This document shows, one piece after another, positions 9,465 through 18,917 of a stretch of 64,000 nt of DNA. Location: the NCBI RefSeq assembly GCF_004335015.1, contig NZ_RQRU01000008.1:62001-126000 (forward strand), given 5' to 3'. The DNA comes from Psychrobacter pygoscelis. Lineage in GTDB: Bacteria > Pseudomonadota > Gammaproteobacteria > Pseudomonadales > Moraxellaceae. A program made the translations under genes and the position numbers. Position 1 is the first letter of the stretch. Every line of letters begins with the position of its first letter. A model generated the notes under the pieces. It was not told the DNA's origin, searched no databases, and saw only the letters and a program-made list of their open reading frames with translations.

Positions 9465-9658
9465 ATGCTTTAAATGTAGCTAAGCTCTCTATCAGACTTT
9501 ATTGTCATACGCTCCTCACAATCTTGCCATAATCTAGATATATTCAAATTTATTCACAACTTACTAAGTACACTCCTATCCTAAACTTCGTGACTTTTAT
9601 CATCTATTTAGGCTACACTTAAGTTAACTTTTTTAAATAATTATCATTAGACAATCTC

Positions 9659-10360
9659 ATGTGGGAAATTTTTGACAGTTCAGCGCTTGCCCCCTTCGCT
9701 ATTGCTGGGATGGTGCTAATTATCTTATTAGTCGTTGAAATTATTAGTTTTTTCTTTGGCGGCGTCAGTGGGTTTTTGGACAATTTGTTACCCGACTCAT
9801 TAGTAGATGCTGACTTTGACGCTGATATGAGCCTAGATGCCGATACTGATGTGAGCTGGGGCTTGAAAGCACTCGACTGGCTATATGTCGGCCGTATTCC
9901 TACTATGATTTTGCTGATCTTGTTTATTGCTAGCTTTTGTATCAGCGGTCTTGTCATTCAGCAGTTGTCACTATCTATATTAGGCCACTACTTATCACCT
10001 TGGCTTGCAAGCCTTGACGCCTTAGTCCTAAGCTTCCCCTTCTTAAAACTTGCCGCATCCTTGCTTTATCCCATCCTTCCCAAAGATGAAAGCTCGGCAG
10101 TCAGTGGCGACTCCTTGGTGGGGCGACAAGCCCATATTTTAATAGGTTATGCCAGCGTGGGTAGCCCTGCGCAGGCAAAGCTCACTGATGAATATGGTCA
10201 GACCCATTATGTGATGGTCGAACCTGACCCAGCGCACTTTAGCGATACTGATGCTGTACATCTCGACAGTAATGCTATAGCCCCTACAACGATTACCTCA
10301 AATGATCAGCTGGTGATCACTGAAAAGATTGGAGAACGTTATTTGGTCAAAAAGTTATAA
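9659..10360 (+). CDS. yqiJ: YqiJ-like inner-membrane OB-fold protein
   Basis: 233 residues. YqiJ proteins belong to the NfeD/OB-fold group that partners flotillins and YqiK in the inner membrane; their exact role is unknown. Membrane segments are visible at about 12-34, 80-105 and 112-140. A D-rich loop (DADFDADMSLDADTD) at about 50-65 is unusual. The C-terminal part from about 150 is a soluble beta-rich domain (VGRQAHILIGYASVG). The flotillin gene follows on the same strand after 127 bases, which fixes the pairing. Confidence 0.8.
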   Translation: MWEIFDSSALAPFAIAGMVLIILLVVEIISFFFGGVSGFLDNLLPDSLVDADFDADMSLDADTDVSWGLKALDWLYVGRIPTMILLILFIASFCISGLVIQQLSLSILGHYLSPWLASLDALVLSFPFLKLAASLLYPILPKDESSAVSGDSLVGRQAHILIGYASVGSPAQAKLTDEYGQTHYVMVEPDPAHFSDTDAVHLDSNAIAPTTITSNDQLVITEKIGERYLVKKL

Positions 10361-10487
10361 CACCATGAGCGCATTGCAATGACTTCAATGATAGATAACC
10401 TCTACTAGGTTACCAATCACAATATCCAATCAAAATTAGAAATATGATTAACACAGCAATACTAAAAACTAAAAGATAAGGACTTTT

Positions 10488-12572
10488 ATGAATACGCTAA
10501 TTTACTGGTCGATCATCGCTGGTGTTATCGTCGTCACCCTCTTTATTATTGGCTTCTTTTTGACGCGGCTATACACGCGCGCTAGTAAAGAAGTCTCCTT
10601 TGTCAGAACGGGCATGGGCGGTGAGAGTGTCATTCTAAATGGCGGTGCTTTTGTGCTGCCGGTACTTCACGAAGTCATCCCCGTGAATATGAATACCTTA
10701 AGACTTGAGGTTCGCCGTGCAGATAACGAAGCATTAATCACCAAAGACCGGATGCGTGTCGATGTCAAAGCCGAGTTTTATGTTCGAGTACGGCCACTTA
10801 AAGAGTCGATTGCCACAGCAGCCCAGACACTGGGTATGAAGACCATGGCACCAGGTGAGCTAAAAGAGCTGGTCGAGGGTAAATTCGTCGATGCCCTTCG
10901 CGCTGTCGCTGCCGAGATGGATATGGAAGAGCTGCACGAAAAGCGTGTGGATTTCGTACAACGCGTGCAACGCGCCGTATCAGAAGATCTTGCCAAGAAC
11001 GGTCTTGAGCTTGAAACCGTATCATTAACAGGACTTGATCAGACGAGGTTTGAATACTTCAATCCCCAGAATGCCTTTGATGCTGAAGGTCTTACCCGGT
11101 TGACTGAAACCATTGAAGCGCGTCGTAAGCTACGTAATGACATTGAGCAAGAGACAGACCTTGCGATTAAGACCAAAAACTTAGAAGCTGAGCGTAGCCG
11201 AATAGACATCGTCCGCGAGGAAGAGTACGCCAAGCTAGAGCAAGAGCGTGAGATCTCTATTCGCCGCGCCGAGCAATCTTCAAATATTGCCACCGAAGAG
11301 AGCATGAAACAGCGTGAGGCTGAAGAGGCGAAGATTGCCGCTCAACGTGAGATCGATCTAAAACGCATCATCGCTGAGCGTGATATCAAAAACCAAGACA
11401 TTATCAAAGAACAATCGCTGGCGCAGGCCAATATTGAACGGCAAAAAGCACTAGAGCTGGCCGAACAAGAACGCCAAATCGCCGTCGCTGAAAAGTCGCG
11501 AGCTGAGTCAGTTGCCAAAGCCGAGGCAGATAAGGCCCGAGCCCTTGCCGTGCAGCAAGCAGAGAACGTCACGACCGTGCGTGAGCGCGAGATTGCCGAG
11601 CGTGCCAAAGCGGTGCAACTCATTAAAGCGACTGAAGAGGCTGAAAAAGACGCTATCGATATCAAGGTTGCCGCGCAAGCTGAGAAGCAAGCAGCGGCAG
11701 ATAGAGCCGAAGCTGTGCGTATCGAAGCTCAAGCTGATGCTGACAAACAGCGCCTATCAGCTCAAGGTCAAGCTGATGCCCAGCTGGTTATTGCCCAAGC
11801 CAAGGCAGAAGAATACCGCGTCGAGGCAGAAGGTCAAGAAGCCATCAACAATGCGGCCAATATGCTCTCCCCTGATCAGATCGATATGCAGATCCGCATG
11901 GCACTACTTGAGCGACTACCGGCTATCATTGCCGAATCGGTCAAACCTATCCAGAATATCGATGGCATCAAGATTCTACAAGTCGGTGGTAATGGCGCAG
12001 GCATGCTCGGTCAGGGTTCAAATTCGCTAGCGAATAACGATGGCGGCAATAGCAATGGTCACTCCGGAAACTCATTAGCAGATGAGATGGTCAGCTCTGC
12101 CCTGCGCTATCGCAGTCAAGCCCCACTGATTGATCATCTATTAGGAGAGCTTGGTCTAGCAGGTGGCGGTGATATTAATGCCCTCACTGGTGCCTTAGTT
12201 GACTCACAGTTTAAACCTATAAATGGCAATTCATCTGCTGGAAGCTCCCGTCAGTCGACAAATACAAGTCGTCAGCGCTCCGCCTCAAGCTCAGCAACGG
12301 ATGACCACAACAGTAAGCATGGTGATGCTAGTGCCAGTATCCAAGGGGTAGATGTCCCGACCTCAGTCAATCAGCGCGTGAGCCAAGCTATCGAGAAGGC
12401 AGATTCAAGTACTGAAGCCACGGTCAATAAAATACCGTCACTACTTGGTCAGCAGTCTCAGAGCGCTCAATCGCAGCAGCGCTCACCATCAGCAGCGCCG
12501 CAAGCCCAGCAGACGCTAAAGACGACACGCACTATCATTCAGCCAGCACCGCAGTCACCACAAAAAGACTAA
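10488..12572 (+). CDS. yqiK: flotillin family protein (YqiK-like)
   Basis: 694 residues. Flotillins anchor in the inner membrane and oligomerise in lipid-ordered microdomains. One N-terminal membrane helix (about 5-27) is followed by the SPFH/band-7 domain (about 40-200, GMGGESVILNGGAFVLPVLHE), then a long Ala/Glu/Lys-rich coiled coil (about 205-460) and a low-complexity S/Q-rich tail after about 500. The tail is longer than in typical YqiK. It forms an operon with the YqiJ-like gene at 9659. Confidence 0.9.
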   Translation: MNTLIYWSIIAGVIVVTLFIIGFFLTRLYTRASKEVSFVRTGMGGESVILNGGAFVLPVLHEVIPVNMNTLRLEVRRADNEALITKDRMRVDVKAEFYVRVRPLKESIATAAQTLGMKTMAPGELKELVEGKFVDALRAVAAEMDMEELHEKRVDFVQRVQRAVSEDLAKNGLELETVSLTGLDQTRFEYFNPQNAFDAEGLTRLTETIEARRKLRNDIEQETDLAIKTKNLEAERSRIDIVREEEYAKLEQEREISIRRAEQSSNIATEESMKQREAEEAKIAAQREIDLKRIIAERDIKNQDIIKEQSLAQANIERQKALELAEQERQIAVAEKSRAESVAKAEADKARALAVQQAENVTTVREREIAERAKAVQLIKATEEAEKDAIDIKVAAQAEKQAAADRAEAVRIEAQADADKQRLSAQGQADAQLVIAQAKAEEYRVEAEGQEAINNAANMLSPDQIDMQIRMALLERLPAIIAESVKPIQNIDGIKILQVGGNGAGMLGQGSNSLANNDGGNSNGHSGNSLADEMVSSALRYRSQAPLIDHLLGELGLAGGGDINALTGALVDSQFKPINGNSSAGSSRQSTNTSRQRSASSSATDDHNSKHGDASASIQGVDVPTSVNQRVSQAIEKADSSTEATVNKIPSLLGQQSQSAQSQQRSPSAAPQAQQTLKTTRTIIQPAPQSPQKD

Positions 12573-12609
12573 ATTAGCCCTGAATCAATGAGTAATACTT
12601 ATAGAATAA

Positions 12610-12633
12610 CCTCGCTTTGTGAAGCGGGGTTTT
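12610..12633 (+). terminator. terminator after flotillin gene
   Basis: Stem CCTCGCTT/AAGCGGGG followed by TTTT. Confidence 0.75.
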
Positions 12634-13012
12634 CATTTTGATAAGTGATCCAGTTATTATTTTTAATTGATTTTTTGATGTGCTTGGCTTTCTTAGCCAT
12701 CTCGCGGAATATACCTGCCGAAGAGAGATAAAACCTATAACAATATAGCCCTTGTAACTGGCACTCCTTGTCGCTTGACTTCGACGTACCTTTGCCAACA
12801 TAGTAGTTAAAGTCATCAATGAGCCTAGCTATAAGGTTTTGGTATTAGAGCTTGAATAGAGCTTATGGTTTAAAATTGCAGTTAATCAATAGTAATCACA
12901 AAAACTTACTTTAATTCACCACAAAGGGTTGACAGCTTACTATAGCTTGGCTAAAATACGCCCCACTTAACACAAACGCTGGTTATCAGCATTTATCGTT
13001 AAGACCAGTTAT
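12634..13012. other. intergenic region with tRNA-Asn copy 2 promoter
   Basis: No gene seen; an 81-codon reverse frame (12574-12819) overlaps the terminator and lacks a ribosome site. The right part, from 12955, repeats the leader of tRNA-Asn copy 1. Confidence 0.6.
12929..12957 (+). promoter_or_regulatory. sigma70 promoter of tRNA-Asn copy 2
   Basis: TTGACA and TAAAAT with a 17-base spacer, followed by the same CGCCCC discriminator as copy 1. Its -35 is a better consensus match than that of copy 1. Confidence 0.8.
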
Positions 13013-13088
13013 TCCCCAATAGCTCAGTTGGTAGAGCATCGGACTGTTAATCCGTGTGTCCCTGGTTCGAGCCCAGGTTGGGGAGCCA
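13013..13088 (+). tRNA. tRNA-Asn (GTT), copy 2
   Basis: Same 76 nt as the gene at 9313. The repeat extends upstream to 12955 with only about five changes in 58 bases, so both leader and gene were duplicated. Confidence 0.97.
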
Positions 13089-13113
13089 TATTCCGCTAGC
13101 CAATAGCGTTATA

Positions 13114-13147
13114 AAGCCTTCATCGTATTTGATGGAGGTTTTTTTTA
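13114..13147 (+). terminator. terminator after tRNA-Asn copy 2
   Basis: Stem CCTTCATC/GATGGAGG (one G-T pair) followed by eight T's. It differs from the terminator of copy 1, so the duplication ends just after the tRNA. Confidence 0.85.
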
Positions 13148-13339
13148 TGCACGTTATTTTATATCGACTTTATGTACTGTGGCTGTTTATTTATCACAAG
13201 TTTGGCTTGATAATGCACATTTAGTCGGTGTTCATTCAACGTATTTTGATGTATCTTAAGAGTGACGGCATTCTTAAAGTATGGCGACACCGTTCATTAT
13301 GACTTACTTTTTCTGACATTAATTTGATTGTGGCTTATT

Positions 13340-13657
13340 ATGATTCATCCTAAAATAAAAAATAAATTCTCTGACCATCCACAGAAGATCAGTCGGCCTG
13401 TTAGCGTTCGTCTTACCGAAGACATGATTCGTATGCTCGAATCTACTTCAAGCGAGCTTGGATTTAAACGTATTCAGGGATTGATTCGATTGTACATTCG
13501 TCAGGGACTTGACCGGGACAATGAAGAGTACACTTTAGCGCATGACGAGGTGTTTATCGAAAGGCTGCGTAGTAAAGGTGTTAGTGAAAAGATTATCAAT
13601 GAAGCCATTGCTGCTGTCAGTAGCGACTGCCCGAACGAATCACTATTGAACCAGTAG
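13340..13657 (+). CDS. small ribbon-helix-helix-like protein
   Basis: 105 residues. The segment RPVSVRLTEDMIRMLESTSSELG followed by a basic helix resembles an Arc/MetJ ribbon-helix-helix DNA-binding unit, which suggests a small transcriptional regulator or an antitoxin. No toxin gene lies beside it. ATG 13340 is preferred over the upstream TTG 13328, though neither has a strong ribosome site. Confidence 0.6.
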   Translation: MIHPKIKNKFSDHPQKISRPVSVRLTEDMIRMLESTSSELGFKRIQGLIRLYIRQGLDRDNEEYTLAHDEVFIERLRSKGVSEKIINEAIAAVSSDCPNESLLNQ

Positions 13658-13914
13658 TGGTAGATTAACGTGCTAAAGCTATGGCCATCAATGCCCTATT
13701 ATTCTAATTGTTTTGTGTTTAGTGATTATATTAATAGCGCTTATTGAACATTCATCTTTGTAGGCAAAAACAGTCGCAAATTTAAGCTGATTTATAAGCG
13801 TGTGGTGAATGTTCAACAGGCCTTAGTCAGTGGTTGTTTTTTAAAAGTTATTTAGTGATTATCTAGTCGCTATTTAGGTAGCTCTAGTCAGGATACTATC
13901 CTAGGCAGATATCG

Positions 13915-14871
13915 ATGACGGTTCGACGTGCTCAATCTTTACACAGGTTTGGGAGTGAGTTTGTATTGATTCAATCAGCCCTCCTTTTGATAATTTTAAC
14001 ACTAAGTATAATAGATTTAACGGGCTGCGCCCCAGCGCCTAGTGACCCAAGAGAGCACCATATCGTTCTATGTGATGCGTGTGGCTCATGGCAGCATCAG
14101 CTAGGTAGCACGAAAGACAAGCTAAGTGAAGAAGAGCAGCAGCTAATAGATAATTACGTCAAGCGCATCCAATATCAGACCCCTGAACCCTCGGATGAGA
14201 CTCGAAAGCTCATCAATAATCTCGTCAAGAAATATAATGTCGCTACCGATATTACCAAAGCCCCTCATGAGTTCTTAATCAGTAAAGCCATTGTAGAACA
14301 GCGCCGCTATGAGGAGCTGAACCCTTTCAACCCCACGGGTAAGCCGTTAACCTTAGCTGAGCACTACCCTATTACGGTGGTATCTTTACCGCCTGTGACG
14401 CCTATCGCTGTTACTACTCCAGCCAAAAATAACAACAGCCCATCAGACCCTAGCCTTACAAACCGTACTGACAATTCCGTCTCAGAGCCCCTAGCAGAAG
14501 CAGCACTTACAGCGCAACCACAAGATGACTATCGCCCTGAACAACGTTGGCAGCTATCCCTCTTAAATCTTGGCGATAGTGACATCAAGACCTTTAGGGG
14601 CACTTTAAAGCTGCAATTATCTGCTAATGACACCTCATTGGCAGCTTCTCCAATATCGTCTAACGCCAACATTCCTACCATTAGCGTTCCTCTGACGCAG
14701 TTTGTTCCACCCATCCCGCCGAATAAAACTGGGGGCTTCGTTGCGATTATCCCCCAAGACCTAGCCAATAAGCTAGCGCCAGCTCAGTTGAGAAATCCAG
14801 AGAGTATTAAGATTGTGATTAAGAGTGGAGAGATAGTTTTGACTAGTGGTGAGGTTGTGGCGTTTAGATAG
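13915..14871 (+). CDS. putative lipoprotein, unknown function
   Basis: 318 residues. A hydrophobic segment (about 17-36) ends in the lipobox LTGC with C38 as the lipidation site, so it should be membrane anchored. Further cysteines follow in LCDACGSW. The middle (about 155-200) is a Pro/Ser/Asn-rich linker and the C-terminal part (about 205-318) is predicted beta-rich with SLLNLGDSDIKTFRGTLKL. I know no family. It ends four bases before the prophage left end, so the phage inserted right behind it. Confidence 0.65.
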   Translation: MTVRRAQSLHRFGSEFVLIQSALLLIILTLSIIDLTGCAPAPSDPREHHIVLCDACGSWQHQLGSTKDKLSEEEQQLIDNYVKRIQYQTPEPSDETRKLINNLVKKYNVATDITKAPHEFLISKAIVEQRRYEELNPFNPTGKPLTLAEHYPITVVSLPPVTPIAVTTPAKNNNSPSDPSLTNRTDNSVSEPLAEAALTAQPQDDYRPEQRWQLSLLNLGDSDIKTFRGTLKLQLSANDTSLAASPISSNANIPTISVPLTQFVPPIPPNKTGGFVAIIPQDLANKLAPAQLRNPESIKIVIKSGEIVLTSGEVVAFR

Positions 14872-14875
14872 TGGC

Positions 14876-15077
14876 TGTGAATTAGTACTTTATATTGCAC
14901 TAAGAGGTATGGGACAGGATGGAATGAGATGGGAAGAAGTGGGATAGAAAGCCAATAACTGAGGGTCTTCAGGAGATGACTTCCATCATGGCCGAATTAG
15001 TCTGTTTGAATCTATTCTGCACTAAAGTGGACAAAATCATAATATAGACTTAGGGTTTGTAAGTTATTCTGCACTAG
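14876..15077. repeat. prophage left end with three transposase-binding sites (L1-L3)
   Basis: The TGCACTA core occurs at 14896-14903 (TATATTGCACTAAG), 15018-15025 (TATTCTGCACTAAAG) and 15070-15077 (TATTCTGCACTAG), all in one orientation. Spacing is wide between L1 and L2 (122 bases) and shorter between L2 and L3 (52 bases), as in the Mu left end. The right end carries the same core inverted. Confidence 0.8.
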
Positions 15078-15078
15078 A

Positions 15079-15333
15079 TTAGTCGCTCAGATATGCCATC
15101 GCTATATCGAGTAGTGCAGTCGGGTTATTGGTGTTGCATTTGAGGGTGATCGTCTTACCCACTGCATCAGATAATGTAAGGGAAGTGTTGAAATTAGGAT
15201 GGGCATTGGCGCTGAGATATGTGGCTATGTCCTTTTTTTGTGCCTGAATATCCGCCTTGGGACTGGTATCGTGGCAAGATTGCTGAGTCTGTGCACGTTT
15301 TGCTGCGCTACGGTGTAGTACGAATGGTGTCAT
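15079..15333 (-). CDS. small hypothetical prophage protein, 84 aa
   Basis: 84 residues, no known family. It is surely translated: a perfect CAAGGAGGTG ribosome site precedes the ATG. It lies between the left end and the repressor, on the repressor strand, and its stop codon touches end site L3. The middle is basic and polar, the C-terminal half resembles an alpha-beta unit (SLTLSDAVGKTITLKCN). It could be expressed in the lysogen together with the repressor. Confidence 0.7.
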   Translation of the reverse strand: MTPFVLHRSAAKRAQTQQSCHDTSPKADIQAQKKDIATYLSANAHPNFNTSLTLSDAVGKTITLKCNTNNPTALLDIAMAYLSD

Positions 15334-15513
15334 GTCACCTCCTTGTTAAATATATTAAACAGAGGCTTTATAGTACGGCTTAACACTGGGATCAACAATG
15401 ATAAGCGTCAGTTACACGACACTATATGACGCATAAACTTTTTACTTGAATGTCTCTATTAAAGCAAAAGGATTTGCTTACTTTTATGCTCGGCTTAGGT
15501 GTTAGAGTGTCAG

Positions 15514-16101
15514 TTAGCTGGCTTTTAAGACCTTTCTCATAACCGCTGATAGGGCATTTTTAGCGCCTTTGCCATCCTCGCTATTTAGTAAACCACAAAT
15601 CTGAATTATTAATTCCGCTTTAGTATGATTGTCTATCTGGAAATCTGCTAAACCCTCGACTTCATCAAGTATGTCTAGTGCATCCACTATATAATCAGGG
15701 TTGAACTCCGACCGTGCTTGTAGATGATCAGTTAGCTTTTGATTTAGCGTCCTCATGTCTTTAGGCAAAAATATACTATTAAGTAGATGCTCTTTGGCTT
15801 GGCTAATAGGCACGTCCTGAAGTGGCTTCACCACCCTGCCTTCATGTGGGTAAGCCTTTCCTATGCCTTTATGCACCCAGTCGATGTCCGCACCCGTGGC
15901 GTCGGCTATTTTTTTAGCCGTTGATCTATGGATACTGGTACTGCCTTTAGTCCAAATACTATGAAAAGTCGATTTACTTAAACCTACTCTTTCAGCAAAA
16001 GAAAAAGGATGAATTTTTTCATCATCTGACATCAATTCATATAACCGCTGTTTTAAGAGCGTGTTTAGTTCCATAGAACTATCTTCATGTAGTGAACTCA
16101 T
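15514..16101 (-). CDS. prophage repressor (helix-turn-helix)
   Basis: 195 residues if started at 16101; a start at 16074 (MELNTLLKQRL) has a better spaced GAAG. The N-terminal half holds a helix-turn-helix: SFAERVGLSKSTFHSIWTKG, followed by RSTAKKIADATGADIDWV, of the CI-like repressor type. No LexA/S24 peptidase motif is present, so induction should not be by RecA-driven self-cleavage. It faces the Ner-like gene across an operator-rich gap, as c does in Mu. Confidence 0.85.
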   Translation of the reverse strand: MSSLHEDSSMELNTLLKQRLYELMSDDEKIHPFSFAERVGLSKSTFHSIWTKGSTSIHRSTAKKIADATGADIDWVHKGIGKAYPHEGRVVKPLQDVPISQAKEHLLNSIFLPKDMRTLNQKLTDHLQARSEFNPDYIVDALDILDEVEGLADFQIDNHTKAELIIQICGLLNSEDGKGAKNALSAVMRKVLKAS

Positions 16102-16164
16102 TCCAAAAGAAACTCCATATGTTCAGTACTTATAAGTTATTGATATTTATAAGTTTAAAAATAA

Positions 16165-16245
16165 TTTTCTAAATAAGTTCATAAAATTAGTATTGAACTC
16201 TTTACATAGAACTAATTATGAACTATATTGTTTATAAATTACGAA
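16165..16245. promoter_or_regulatory. repressor/early operator cluster
   Basis: AGTTCA at 16176 and TGAACT at 16194 form an inverted pair; AGAACTAATTATGAACT at 16208-16224 repeats the pattern and lies inside the early promoter spacer. A further GAAC occurs near 16242, and looser copies lie toward the repressor start. The clustering suggests operators for the repressor and/or Ner. Confidence 0.65.
16201..16229 (+). promoter_or_regulatory. early (lytic) promoter
   Basis: TTTACA (16201-16206) and TATATT (16224-16229) with a 17-base spacer, reading into the Ner-transposase operon. The spacer is made of the AGAACT/GAACT operator sequence, so bound repressor would block RNA polymerase. Confidence 0.75.
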
Positions 16246-16305
16246 CCTAACTTCTAAATCACTCAGTATAAAATTTAGTCAATTCGACTAATTAGGGTCC
16301 ATGTT

Positions 16306-16623
16306 ATGTTGAATTATGAACAATACCCAGTCTTAAAAAGCTTTACCCAATGTGATGATGGCAGCTGGCACCCTGAGGATATAAAGGCTGCTGTACGCAA
16401 GACAGGCGTCACCTTGGCGGAATTATGTAGAGCTGCGGGAATTGCCAGTAATTCAGCCAGTAAGGCATTAATAGAGCCTTCTACCAAAGGGGAGGTGGTC
16501 ATCGCTGAACATCTCAATATACCTGTGCAATTGTTATTCCCTACCCGCTGGACTACGGACGGCAAGCGCGTTAGACCAAGGTATGCGGACAAATATACCA
16601 CGGTTGCTGAGATGTTGTCATGA
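16306..16623 (+). CDS. ner: Ner-like winged-helix regulator
   Basis: 105 residues. The block WHPEDIKAAVRKTGVTLAELCRAAGIASNSASKAL followed by GEVVIAEHLNIPVQLLFPTRW is the Ner/Nlp (SfsB) DNA-binding fold; in Mu, Ner dampens early transcription after infection. It is about 30 residues longer than Mu Ner, with extra N- and C-terminal residues. ATG 16306 has AGGG 8 bases upstream; the ATG at 16301 meets a stop at once. It overlaps the transposase gene by four bases (ATGA). Confidence 0.88.
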   Translation: MLNYEQYPVLKSFTQCDDGSWHPEDIKAAVRKTGVTLAELCRAAGIASNSASKALIEPSTKGEVVIAEHLNIPVQLLFPTRWTTDGKRVRPRYADKYTTVAEMLS

Positions 16624-18833
16624 AAAATCAGTTCGCAATGACGGAAATTATGAACTTTAAGCTTGCGGGTCTCCCAAAGACACGTCGTGGAATGGATAAA
16701 TACGCAAAGAAACATGCTTGGACTTACGTTGAAGTGACTGCTTCAGGTAAAGCGGGTGTTCGTAAAGAATATCAATTGCCCGACGATTTGTTTGAGATTG
16801 TAAAAGCTAAAAAGCTTGGCGAGCTGGCAGATAAGGCTGATATAGGCGGTGCGGTCGCTGAGTTTAAGAGTGCGCCCATCAAGATCGAGTCACCTACTTT
16901 GCTTGCTGATTGGCAACGCGATTGTGCTATTGCACGCCTCGCTGTCGTGCGTCATGTATTAAAGCTCGCGGAGCTGTCCGGTAAGACTAAAGCTGTCGAA
17001 GGCTTTGCTTGCGCCAGTCGTGAGGGTCGCCTCGATACAACTTGGACGGCGACACTAAAACAGGCCAATGCTAAAAGCGGCGGTAAAGGTGGCAAAGCGA
17101 CGGTGAGCCGCCGGACGCTGTTTAACTGGATTAAAGACTTTGAGACCGCTGAAGCATCTGACAATGCCAGCGCGGTGGCGCAACTTGCCCCCAAAGCGCG
17201 CGAAACCACCATGCCACCTTGGGCAGGGATACTGCTTAAGCTGTGGAGCGATCCCGCTAAACCAGAACTGGCGGAGGTCATGCGCCGTATAGAACACATT
17301 ATGGCTGATAGCGGTGGTCAGATACCAAGTTACCATCAAGCCCGATACTTTTTGACGAACCACTTGGGCAGCGTCGAGCGTGAACGTGGCCGCATGGGTA
17401 GCCGAGAGATTAAGAATATTAAGCCCTTTGTTCGCCGTGATACGACAGTACTACTACCGAGCGATGTATATACCGCTGACGGCCATACCTTCGACGCAGA
17501 AGTGTCGCATCCCGATACTGGTAGGCCATTTCGGCCTGAGATCACCACTGTGCTCGATGTGCATACTCGAATGGTGGTGGGCTATAGCATAGACCTCGCT
17601 GAGAGCGGCCTTGCCGTACTTGATGCGATATCTAGCGCCGCCTGCGACTATGGTATCCCAGCTATATTCTATGTTGATAACGGCTCAGGCTATAAGAACG
17701 CGATGATAAAGGATGAGTCGTACGGCCTGATGACCCGTCTTGGTACCGAGGTGCGCCACTCTATCGCCTACAACTCGCAAGCTCGCGGGGCTATTGAGCG
17801 AGTGCACAAGTCAATCTGGATCAGGCTGGCTAAAAAACTGCCTACTTATATAGGCGCAGATATGGATCGGCAAGCCAAACAGGCAGTATTCAAAAAAACA
17901 CGAAAAGAGGTCAAAGAGTTTGGAGAATCTAAGCTGCTACTGGACTGGAATAAGTTCTTGGAGCTGGCCGCTGCCGCTGTGGTTGCCTATAACAATGAGC
18001 CACACAGTAGCCTGCCCCGTCGCTATAACAAAATTGTGGGTCGAAAGGAGCACTTAACGCCTCAAGTGATGTGGGATGAACAAGTCGCCGCCATGACCGC
18101 CGCTGGTCATGAGCTGATGCTGGTATCGGCAGCTGAGCGTGATGATCTGTATCGACCCTATGTGACGCGCAAATGCCTACGCGGTGAGATTAACTTATTC
18201 AATAATAAATACTTCTCAAAAGAGCTTGAGCAATACCACGGCGAGATGATGATGGTCGGCTATGACATCCATGATGGCAGCAAGGTGTGGGTGCGTGATG
18301 CGACGCATCGACTCGTCGCTGTGGCTGAGTTTGAGGCCAATAAGGTCGCTTATTTTGCTCAATCAGCACTCGGCGATGCTCGCGAAAAACGGGCACTTGG
18401 TCAGCTACGACGGGTAGACGCGCACCGTGATGAGGTGCTGGAGAATTTGCAGCCGCATAAGGTGCTTGAGCATGTGGATAGCCAGCGACTGCCAGAGGCG
18501 GATATTGAGAAAGCAAAAGCAGCTTGGGATGAGCGCTTGATACAAGAGGCTCAGACTGCTGAGGTGGTGAATTATCAGCCTACTAAAACAGTATTGCCTG
18601 AGCCTATGACTGCACCACAATCTGTGCAAACTGATGCTGAATCCCAAGATGATCGCTTTCGGCGCTGGCTGAAGCTAGAGGCACAAGTCAGTGCAGGTGA
18701 GTTACTAGATAGAGCTGACCAAGATTTTTATGAGCTGTATCCAGAGTCAAAAATATTCGATATCAAAATGAAGGCGTATCGTGCTCAGCATGAAGCTGAC
18801 TATGGAACTACGCCTTTTATGAAGTGGGGCTAG
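16620..18833 (+). CDS. MuA-type DDE transposase
   Basis: 737 residues (MuA is 663). It catalyses strand transfer for integration and replicative transposition, binding the TGCACTA sites at both ends. The RNase H-like core shows the acidic triad: D287 in YTADGHTF, D353 in YVDNGSGYKN, E393 in ARGAIERVHKSIW. N-terminal DNA-binding segments cover about 1-260 and a basic region near 420 follows the core. The C-terminal part (about 620-737) is hydrophilic and, as in MuA, should contact the MuB-type ATPase. Translationally coupled to ner. Confidence 0.93.
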   Translation: MKNQFAMTEIMNFKLAGLPKTRRGMDKYAKKHAWTYVEVTASGKAGVRKEYQLPDDLFEIVKAKKLGELADKADIGGAVAEFKSAPIKIESPTLLADWQRDCAIARLAVVRHVLKLAELSGKTKAVEGFACASREGRLDTTWTATLKQANAKSGGKGGKATVSRRTLFNWIKDFETAEASDNASAVAQLAPKARETTMPPWAGILLKLWSDPAKPELAEVMRRIEHIMADSGGQIPSYHQARYFLTNHLGSVERERGRMGSREIKNIKPFVRRDTTVLLPSDVYTADGHTFDAEVSHPDTGRPFRPEITTVLDVHTRMVVGYSIDLAESGLAVLDAISSAACDYGIPAIFYVDNGSGYKNAMIKDESYGLMTRLGTEVRHSIAYNSQARGAIERVHKSIWIRLAKKLPTYIGADMDRQAKQAVFKKTRKEVKEFGESKLLLDWNKFLELAAAAVVAYNNEPHSSLPRRYNKIVGRKEHLTPQVMWDEQVAAMTAAGHELMLVSAAERDDLYRPYVTRKCLRGEINLFNNKYFSKELEQYHGEMMMVGYDIHDGSKVWVRDATHRLVAVAEFEANKVAYFAQSALGDAREKRALGQLRRVDAHRDEVLENLQPHKVLEHVDSQRLPEADIEKAKAAWDERLIQEAQTAEVVNYQPTKTVLPEPMTAPQSVQTDAESQDDRFRRWLKLEAQVSAGELLDRADQDFYELYPESKIFDIKMKAYRAQHEADYGTTPFMKWG

Positions 18834-18856
18834 CTATTAAATAGCCCTAAATAGGT

Positions 18857-18884
18857 GACGGCGGGCACTGCAATGCCCACCGTC
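18857..18884 (+). other. GC-rich stem-loop between transposase and MuB-like genes
   Basis: GACGGCGGGCA and TGCCCACCGTC pair over 11 positions with one C-A mismatch around a CTGCAA loop. No T-run follows, so it is not a simple terminator; it may stabilise the mRNA or tune expression of the ATPase. Confidence 0.6.
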
Positions 18885-18917
18885 TGATTAAGTAACACGT
18901 ACTCAACCGGAGATTAA

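Noticed and set aside
12574..12819. 81-codon reverse frame
   Set aside because: Overlaps a terminator, no ribosome site, no protein-like pattern.
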